9,753 bases of DNA from an uncultured Oscillospiraceae bacterium (GTDB lineage Bacteria; Bacillota; Clostridia; Oscillospirales; Oscillospiraceae), in the NCBI GenBank assembly GCA_900756575.1, contig CAAEKQ010000050.1, forward strand, positions 1 to 9,753, in the 5' to 3' direction. Each line of letters begins with the position of its first letter. Position 1 is the first letter of the stretch. Made by a program: the position numbers and the translations under genes. The notes under the pieces are model-generated. The model worked only from the letters and a program-made list of their open reading frames with translations. It was not told where the DNA came from and did no database searches. Positions 5,246 to 9,753 of this stretch are shown here, in pieces.

Positions 5246-5287
5246 ATTCTGTGAAAGTTTTAATTTTGATACAAGGGGAGATCAACA

Positions 5288-6301
5288 ATGGTCATTATTA
5301 TGAAGCCCGGCACCACCCAGGAGCGCATCGACGCACTGGCCCATGAGCTGGAGGTCAAGGGGCTGCGGGTCGGCATTACCAACGGCGTAGGCTGCTCCAT
5401 TCTCGGTCTGGTGGGCGACACCACCAATCTGGACGCTGACGATCTGATGCTGCACGAGGGCGTTGAACGTGTCATGCGCGTGCAGGAGCCCTATAAAAAG
5501 GCAAACCGCAAATTCCATCCCGCCGACACCGTGGTGCAGGTGGGCGATACCAAAATCGGCGGCGGCAACTTCACCGTAATTGCAGGCCCCTGCTCCGTAG
5601 AAAACGAGGAGCAGATTGTTTCCGTGGCAAAGTCTGTGCAGAAAAGCGGCGCAAAGCTCGTGCGCGGCGGTGCCTTCAAGCCCCGCACCTCCCCCTACTC
5701 CTTCCAGGGCATGGGCGTTCAGGGTCTGGAGCTGCTGCTGAAGGCCAAAAAGGCAACGGGCCTTCCCATTGTCACCGAGATCATGAGCCCCAAATACTGC
5801 GAGATCTTCGAGAACACCGTAGACGTGGTGCAGATCGGCGCACGGAATATGCAGAACTTCGACCTTTTGAAGGAAGTGGGCAAGATGTCCAAGCCCGTTC
5901 TGCTCAAGCGCGGCCTTGCCAACACCTATGAGGAGTGGATCATGTCCGCAGAGTATATCATGTCCGAGGGCAACGAGAACGTCATCCTCTGCGAGCGCGG
6001 CATTCGCACCTTCGAAACCTACACCCGCAACACCCTGGACATCAGCGCCATCCCCTGTCTGCGGAAAATGACCCACCTGCCCATTATTGTAGACCCCAGC
6101 CATTCCGGCGGCACTGCATGGTTGGTAGAGCCTCTAACCATGGCCGCCATTGCAGCCGGTGCCGACGGTATCATTGTAGAGGTACACAACGATCCTCCCC
6201 ACGCCAAGTGCGACGGCAAGCAGAGCCTGACTCCTGAGCAGTTCGACAATCTGATGCACAAAGCCAATGCACTGGCCCAGTTCATGGGGAAGACCGTATG
6301 A
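5288..6301 (+). CDS. aroF: 3-deoxy-7-phosphoheptulonate (DAHP) synthase, type I-beta
   Basis: A 337-residue enzyme condensing phosphoenolpyruvate with erythrose 4-phosphate, the committed step to chorismate. Residues about 1-70 are the ferredoxin/ACT-like regulatory domain found in the Thermotoga maritima enzyme, where tyrosine or phenylalanine inhibits. Then comes a TIM barrel with IAGPCSVE (metal ligand Cys102), RGGAFKPRTSPYSFQG (substrate binding), QIGARNMQNF, LLKRG, ILCERGIRTF, DPSHSGG (His272), GIIVEVH (Glu298) and KCDGKQSL (Asp309). These four metal ligands fall at the same numbers as in the T. maritima protein as I remember it. AAGGGGAG lies seven bases before the ATG. It is first in the aro operon behind the attenuator, so both transcription and activity are probably aromatic-responsive. 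There is no chorismate mutase fusion. Confidence 0.95.
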   Translation: MVIIMKPGTTQERIDALAHELEVKGLRVGITNGVGCSILGLVGDTTNLDADDLMLHEGVERVMRVQEPYKKANRKFHPADTVVQVGDTKIGGGNFTVIAGPCSVENEEQIVSVAKSVQKSGAKLVRGGAFKPRTSPYSFQGMGVQGLELLLKAKKATGLPIVTEIMSPKYCEIFENTVDVVQIGARNMQNFDLLKEVGKMSKPVLLKRGLANTYEEWIMSAEYIMSEGNENVILCERGIRTFETYTRNTLDISAIPCLRKMTHLPIIVDPSHSGGTAWLVEPLTMAAIAAGADGIIVEVHNDPPHAKCDGKQSLTPEQFDNLMHKANALAQFMGKTV

Positions 6302-7371
6302 AAACCCTTCATGTAAGCATCCCCGGGCGGGAATATGACATCGTATCCCAGCCCGGGCTCCTGGATCAGGCCGGAGCCCTCCTCCGTCCGATTCTAAAGG
6401 GCAAAATGGCCGCCATCGTCACCGACAGCAATGTGGAGCCCCTCTATGCCGCTCGGCTGGCCCGCAGTCTCCATCTGGCGGGCTTTCAGGCGGCGCTGCT
6501 GGAGATTCCCGCCGGGGAAACCAGCAAATGCCCCGAGGTACTGGCAGAGCTGTGGGAACAGATGATGGACATTGGCCTCACCCGCACCGACGCCGTGATT
6601 GCACTGGGCGGCGGCGTGGTGGGCGATCTGGCAGGCTTTGCGGCTGCCACCATTCTTCGGGGCGTGGACTTCGTTCAGATTCCTACCACCCTGCTTGCCC
6701 AGGTGGATTCCTCCGTGGGCGGTAAAGTGGCCGTGGATCTCCGGGCCGGAAAAAATCTGGCCGGTGCATTCTATCAGCCGAAACTGGTGATTATGGATCC
6801 GGATTGCCTGAAAACCCTGCCGGATCGAGTCTTCTCTGACGGTATGGCGGAGGTCATTAAATACGGATGCATCTGGGACCGGGCTCTGTTTGACCGTCTC
6901 CGGACGCTCCGGGATCGAAAGGGCATCATGGCCCACATTGAAGACATCACCCTCCGCTGCTGCGACATCAAGCGCCAGGTGGTGGAGGAAGACGAGCACG
7001 ACACCGGCATTCGGATGCTCCTGAACTTCGGCCACACCTTGGGGCATGTCTATGAAAAGGCCTATCACTATGAGAAATACACCCATGGGGAAGCCGTGGC
7101 CGCCGGTATGGTTGCCGCCGCAAAAATCGGCGCACACCTGGGCATCACCCCCGCATCTGCCCAGCAGGAAATTGCATCGCTGCTCCAGAGCTATGGACTG
7201 CCCACCGCCATTTCCGCATCGGAGCAGGACTACCGCGACACCCTAGTCAAGGATAAAAAGAGCCAGGGCAGCGACATCAACCTCATCGCCCTCACGGAAA
7301 TCGGCCACGCCCAGCCCGTGAAAATGCCCCAAGCCAGGCTGCTGGAGCTGGTAAAGGAGTGTAGGCTATGA
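6298..7371 (+). CDS. aroB: 3-dehydroquinate synthase
   Basis: A 357-residue NAD- and metal-dependent enzyme that cyclises DAHP to 3-dehydroquinate, step 2 of the pathway. VIALGGGVVGDLAGF (100-114) is the NAD-binding glycine motif; IPTTLLAQVDSSVGGKVAVD and GKNLAGAFYQPK are the substrate-binding signature. The metal ligands are Glu185 (MAEVIKYG), His247 (NFGHTLGH) and His263 (THGEAVAAG). It is full length for the family. Its ATG overlaps the aroF stop as ATGA, implying translational coupling; no strong separate Shine-Dalgarno site is visible in the aroF tail. It is not the 2-deoxy-scyllo-inosose synthase relative, judging by its aro setting. Confidence 0.96.
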   Translation: MKTLHVSIPGREYDIVSQPGLLDQAGALLRPILKGKMAAIVTDSNVEPLYAARLARSLHLAGFQAALLEIPAGETSKCPEVLAELWEQMMDIGLTRTDAVIALGGGVVGDLAGFAAATILRGVDFVQIPTTLLAQVDSSVGGKVAVDLRAGKNLAGAFYQPKLVIMDPDCLKTLPDRVFSDGMAEVIKYGCIWDRALFDRLRTLRDRKGIMAHIEDITLRCCDIKRQVVEEDEHDTGIRMLLNFGHTLGHVYEKAYHYEKYTHGEAVAAGMVAAAKIGAHLGITPASAQQEIASLLQSYGLPTAISASEQDYRDTLVKDKKSQGSDINLIALTEIGHAQPVKMPQARLLELVKECRL

Positions 7372-8597
7372 ATCTAAGGATCACGCCCCAGCAGCTTCAT
7401 GGCGCCATTACCCCGCCTGCATCCAAAAGCCAGGCCCACCGGCTGATTATGGGCGCCGCACTGGCCGGTGGCTCCAGCGTACTTCGTTCCGTCTCCGGCA
7501 GCAATGACATCACCGCCACCCTGGGCTGCATGGAGGCGCTGGGTGCAAAGAGTAAGCAGCTAGATGACACCACCCTGCAAATCACCGGAAATGCCGGAAA
7601 TGCCGCCCCGGACGGTCAGGTATTGGACTGCGGCGAATCCGGCTCCACCCTTCGTTTTCTGATTCCCATCGCATTGGCCCTCACCGGCAACGTGACCTTT
7701 CGGGGACACGGCAGACTGATGCAGCGGCCTCAGGCCCCCTATTTCGAAATCTTTCAGGAGAAGGGCATCGAATATCACCTGGAGGGGGATTTGCTCACGG
7801 TTCGGGGCGCACTGACTCCGGGACAGTATTCCCTCCGCGGGGATGTATCCAGCCAGTTTATCACCGGCCTGCTCTATGCCCTGCCCCTTTTGCACGGCGA
7901 CAGCGACATTGTGCTCACCACCCAGTTGGAGTCGGAAAGCTATGTGACCCTCACCCTGGATGCGCTCCGGCAGTTCGGCATCACCATCGTTTCCACCGCT
8001 CAGGGCTGGCATATTCCCGGGAATCAGGCCTATACCGGCCACGACCTTGCGGTGGAAGCGGATTATTCCCAGTCCGGCTTCTTCTATGCCGCCCAGGGCA
8101 TCGGCAATCCGGTAAGCGTCACGGGTATGAACCCGGACAGCATGCAGGGAGATCGCATCATCCTCCCCTACATGGACAAGCTAAACAGCACCGGCCTTGT
8201 GGATCTGGACGTAAGGGACTGCCCGGATCTGGTGCCGCCCCTGGCCCTTCGCGCTGCCTTGCGTGACGGCGAAACCACCGTGATCTCTAACGCCGCCCGG
8301 CTGCGGCTCAAGGAAAGTGACCGGCTGGCCTCCGTTACGGCGGTCCTTGGCGCAATGGGCGCCAATATCGACGAAGGCCCCGACAGCCTGACCATCCACG
8401 GCACTGCGTCCCTCCAGGGCGGCGTTACCGTGGACAGCTGGGGCGACCACCGAATCGCCATGATGGCCGCTATGGCTGCTACCGTGTGCCGGGAGCCCAT
8501 CACCCTCACCGGTGCCGAAAGCGTCCGAAAATCCTACCCCGGCTTCTGGGATGACTATTGCCGTCTCGGCGGCAGCATTCAGGAGGTGTCATCGTGA
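7368..8597 (+). CDS. aroA: 3-phosphoshikimate 1-carboxyvinyltransferase (EPSP synthase)
   Basis: A 409-residue enzyme transferring the enolpyruvyl group of phosphoenolpyruvate to shikimate 3-phosphate, step 6. Motifs are PPASKSQAHRLIMGAALAGG (Lys20, Ser21, Arg25), CGESGSTLRFLIP (88-100, the phosphoenolpyruvate loop), GDVSSQFITGLLYALP (Gln163), CPDLVPPLA (catalytic Asp287, equivalent to E. coli Asp313), RLRLKESDRL (311-320) and WGDHRIAMM (358-366). The phosphoenolpyruvate loop reads GESGSTLR instead of the NAGTAMR of E. coli-type enzymes. Its length is slightly short of the E. coli enzyme (about 427). The ATG overlaps the aroB stop as ATGA and has AGGAG eight bases upstream inside aroB. Related MurA is excluded by the SKS and KESDR context. 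Confidence 0.95.
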   Translation: MNLRITPQQLHGAITPPASKSQAHRLIMGAALAGGSSVLRSVSGSNDITATLGCMEALGAKSKQLDDTTLQITGNAGNAAPDGQVLDCGESGSTLRFLIPIALALTGNVTFRGHGRLMQRPQAPYFEIFQEKGIEYHLEGDLLTVRGALTPGQYSLRGDVSSQFITGLLYALPLLHGDSDIVLTTQLESESYVTLTLDALRQFGITIVSTAQGWHIPGNQAYTGHDLAVEADYSQSGFFYAAQGIGNPVSVTGMNPDSMQGDRIILPYMDKLNSTGLVDLDVRDCPDLVPPLALRAALRDGETTVISNAARLRLKESDRLASVTAVLGAMGANIDEGPDSLTIHGTASLQGGVTVDSWGDHRIAMMAAMAATVCREPITLTGAESVRKSYPGFWDDYCRLGGSIQEVSS

Positions 8598-9649
8598 ATT
8601 ACACCATCTTTGGCGAAAGCCACGGCCCGGCCATCGGCGTGGTGCTGGAGGATGTTCCGTCCGGCATTTCCATGGACATGGACTTCATCACCGCAGAACT
8701 CCGCCGCCGTGCCACCGGAAACAGCCCCCTGTCCACCCCCCGGAAGGAAGCGGATCAGGTGGAGGTGCTCTCCGGCGTGTTTGAGGGCAAAACCACCGGC
8801 ACGCCCCTTTGCATGATGATCCGCAACGGCGATCAGCATTCCAAGGACTATGCCGCCATCCGCCATCTGGCCCGCCCCGGTCATGCGGATCTCACCGGCT
8901 TTGTCCGCTATCAGGGCTGCAACGACTATCGGGGCGGCGGGCATTTCTCCGGACGGCTTACTGCGCCGTTGGTGGCAGCCGGTGCCGTTGCAAAATTGAT
9001 CCTTCGGGAAAAGGGCGTGCAGGCTGCGGCCCATATTGCTTCCATCGGCACTGTTCAGGATGCGCTCATCGACCCGGTACATCCGGATATGGACGCCTTA
9101 ACCGCCTGCGGTCAAAAGCCCTTCCCGGTTTTGTCCGATGCCCAGGGTCAGCAGATGCAGGAGCTGATTCTCGATGCAAAGGCCCATCTCGATTCCATCG
9201 GCGGCACCATTGAATGCGTGGTCACCGGGCTTCCCATGGGATTGGGCGCGCCGGATTTTGACCGAAATGCCGAAACGGAATTTGCCCGGCAGCTGTTTGC
9301 CATTCCCGCCATCAAGGGGCTGGAATTCGGCGACGGCTTCGGTCTTTCCACCATGCATGGCAGTCAGGCCAACGATCCCTGGACCATGGACGGCGATACC
9401 CCCGTGACCACAACGAATCACAACGGCGGCATTTTAGGTGGCATCACCACCGGAATGCCCATCGTGTTCCGGGTCGCGGTCAAACCCACCCCCTCCATTG
9501 CCCAGCCCCAGCATACCGTTGATTTCTCCGTCCAAACCGATGCGGAAATCACCGTACAGGGGCGGCATGACCCCTGCATTGTCCACCGGGCCGTTCCGGT
9601 GGTGGAAGCAGCTGCGGCCCTCGGGGCACTTCGGCTGCTGAAACTCTGA
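8594..9649 (+). CDS. aroC: Chorismate synthase
   Basis: A 351-residue FMN-dependent enzyme making chorismate from EPSP, the last common step. Signatures are TIFGESHGPAIGVVLEDVPSG (His10), RRRATGNSPLSTPRKE, RPGHADL (His97), DYRGGGHFSGRLTAP, the FMN-region stretch STMHGSQANDPW, TTNHNGGILGGITTGMP, and the C-terminal RHDPCIVHRAVPVVEAA. The start is GTG at 8594: AGGAGG ends seven bases upstream, translation then begins MNYTIFGESHG as in the family, and GTGA overlaps the aroA stop. An in-frame ATG at 8558 would add 12 residues foreign to the family and has no ribosome site. GGGHFSGR replaces the GGGRSSAR of E. coli, a substitution I believe common in Firmicutes. No terminator is obvious after the TGA. 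Confidence 0.95.
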   Translation: MNYTIFGESHGPAIGVVLEDVPSGISMDMDFITAELRRRATGNSPLSTPRKEADQVEVLSGVFEGKTTGTPLCMMIRNGDQHSKDYAAIRHLARPGHADLTGFVRYQGCNDYRGGGHFSGRLTAPLVAAGAVAKLILREKGVQAAAHIASIGTVQDALIDPVHPDMDALTACGQKPFPVLSDAQGQQMQELILDAKAHLDSIGGTIECVVTGLPMGLGAPDFDRNAETEFARQLFAIPAIKGLEFGDGFGLSTMHGSQANDPWTMDGDTPVTTTNHNGGILGGITTGMPIVFRVAVKPTPSIAQPQHTVDFSVQTDAEITVQGRHDPCIVHRAVPVVEAAAALGALRLLKL

Positions 9650-9682
9650 AAAGAAGTCTGCAAATAAAAAGTCAAGACCCAA

Positions 9683-9753
9683 ATGAAGAAAATTTCACAG
9701 TGGGTAGTGGTACAAAAAGAGTATAGCAAGACTGCCGGTGAAGCAAGGCGTTC
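9683..9753 (+). CDS. Possible start of a further gene, truncated by the window edge
   Basis: An ATG at 9683 opens a frame that stays open to the window end (MKKISQWVVVQKEYSKTAGE and on), 34 bases after aroC and on the same strand. The N-terminus is protein-like, but no Shine-Dalgarno site is visible before it and 23 codons are too few to identify a family. It could be a real gene or chance. The 9650-9682 spacer shows nothing recognisable, in particular no terminator hairpin. Confidence 0.25.
   Translation, partial: MKKISQWVVVQKEYSKTAGEARR

Noticed and set aside
5068..5287. T-box riboswitch in the aro leader
   Set aside because: I find no T-box consensus (TGGNACCGCG-like) before the terminator and no specifier-loop arrangement; the leader-peptide model explains the sequence better.
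5282..6103. 273-residue minus-strand open frame opposite aroF
   Set aside because: Antisense shadow of DAHP synthase, low-complexity Gly/His/Ala-rich; the other antisense frames over gap, aroB, aroA and aroC were rejected for the same reason.
8558..8596. Upstream ATG start for aroC
   Set aside because: It adds 12 residues not found in chorismate synthases and lacks a ribosome site. GTG at 8594 has AGGAGG, the family N-terminus and the GTGA overlap.

Overview
This window reads as chromosomal DNA of a moderately GC-rich Firmicute, most likely a gut-type member of the Clostridia in or near Oscillospirales/Ruminococcaceae. That placement is inferred from strong AGGAGG-type ribosome binding sites, tightly packed operons, U-tailed intrinsic terminators, a mix of ATG, GTG and TTG starts, and protein sequence style. 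No rRNA, tRNA, CRISPR array, prophage or intact insertion sequence is visible.

Layout. Bases 1-300 are non-coding and repeat-rich: a near-perfect 42-bp palindrome, a possible 164-bp MITE-like element with 19-bp terminal inverted repeats, and the terminator of the next operon. Bases 301-2625 (minus strand) are a two-gene catabolic operon, ygeX (PLP-dependent 2,3-diaminopropionate ammonia-lyase, TTG start) followed by ygeY (M20 metallohydrolase, GTG start). A divergent AraC-family regulator lies at 2705-3610; the 79-bp spacer holds a candidate promoter and a dyad (CCGCTA/TAGCGG) that could be its operator. An AT-rich nested dyad and a strong minus-strand terminator separate it from gap (GAPDH, 3742-4752, minus).

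Divergent from gap is an aromatic amino acid operon: aroF (type I-beta DAHP synthase), aroB, aroA, aroC (5288-9649). Every junction is a 4-base ATGA or GTGA stop/start overlap, so the genes are probably translationally coupled. The operon covers steps 1, 2, 6 and 7 of the pathway to chorismate; aroD, aroE and aroK are not in the window.

The most interesting element is the roughly 220-base leader before aroF. It has a good extended -10 promoter, a Shine-Dalgarno site and a 24-codon leader peptide containing NRFYGLFTCSFWGAG (3 Phe, 1 Tyr, 1 Trp). RNA segments can form mutually exclusive 1:2, 2:3 and 3:4 stems, and 3:4 is an intrinsic terminator with a U-tract. This is the architecture of a ribosome-mediated attenuator that could sense all three aromatic amino acids. 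A further 8-bp stem joins the start of the leader ORF to its stop codon. The last 70 bases may open another gene, weakly supported.
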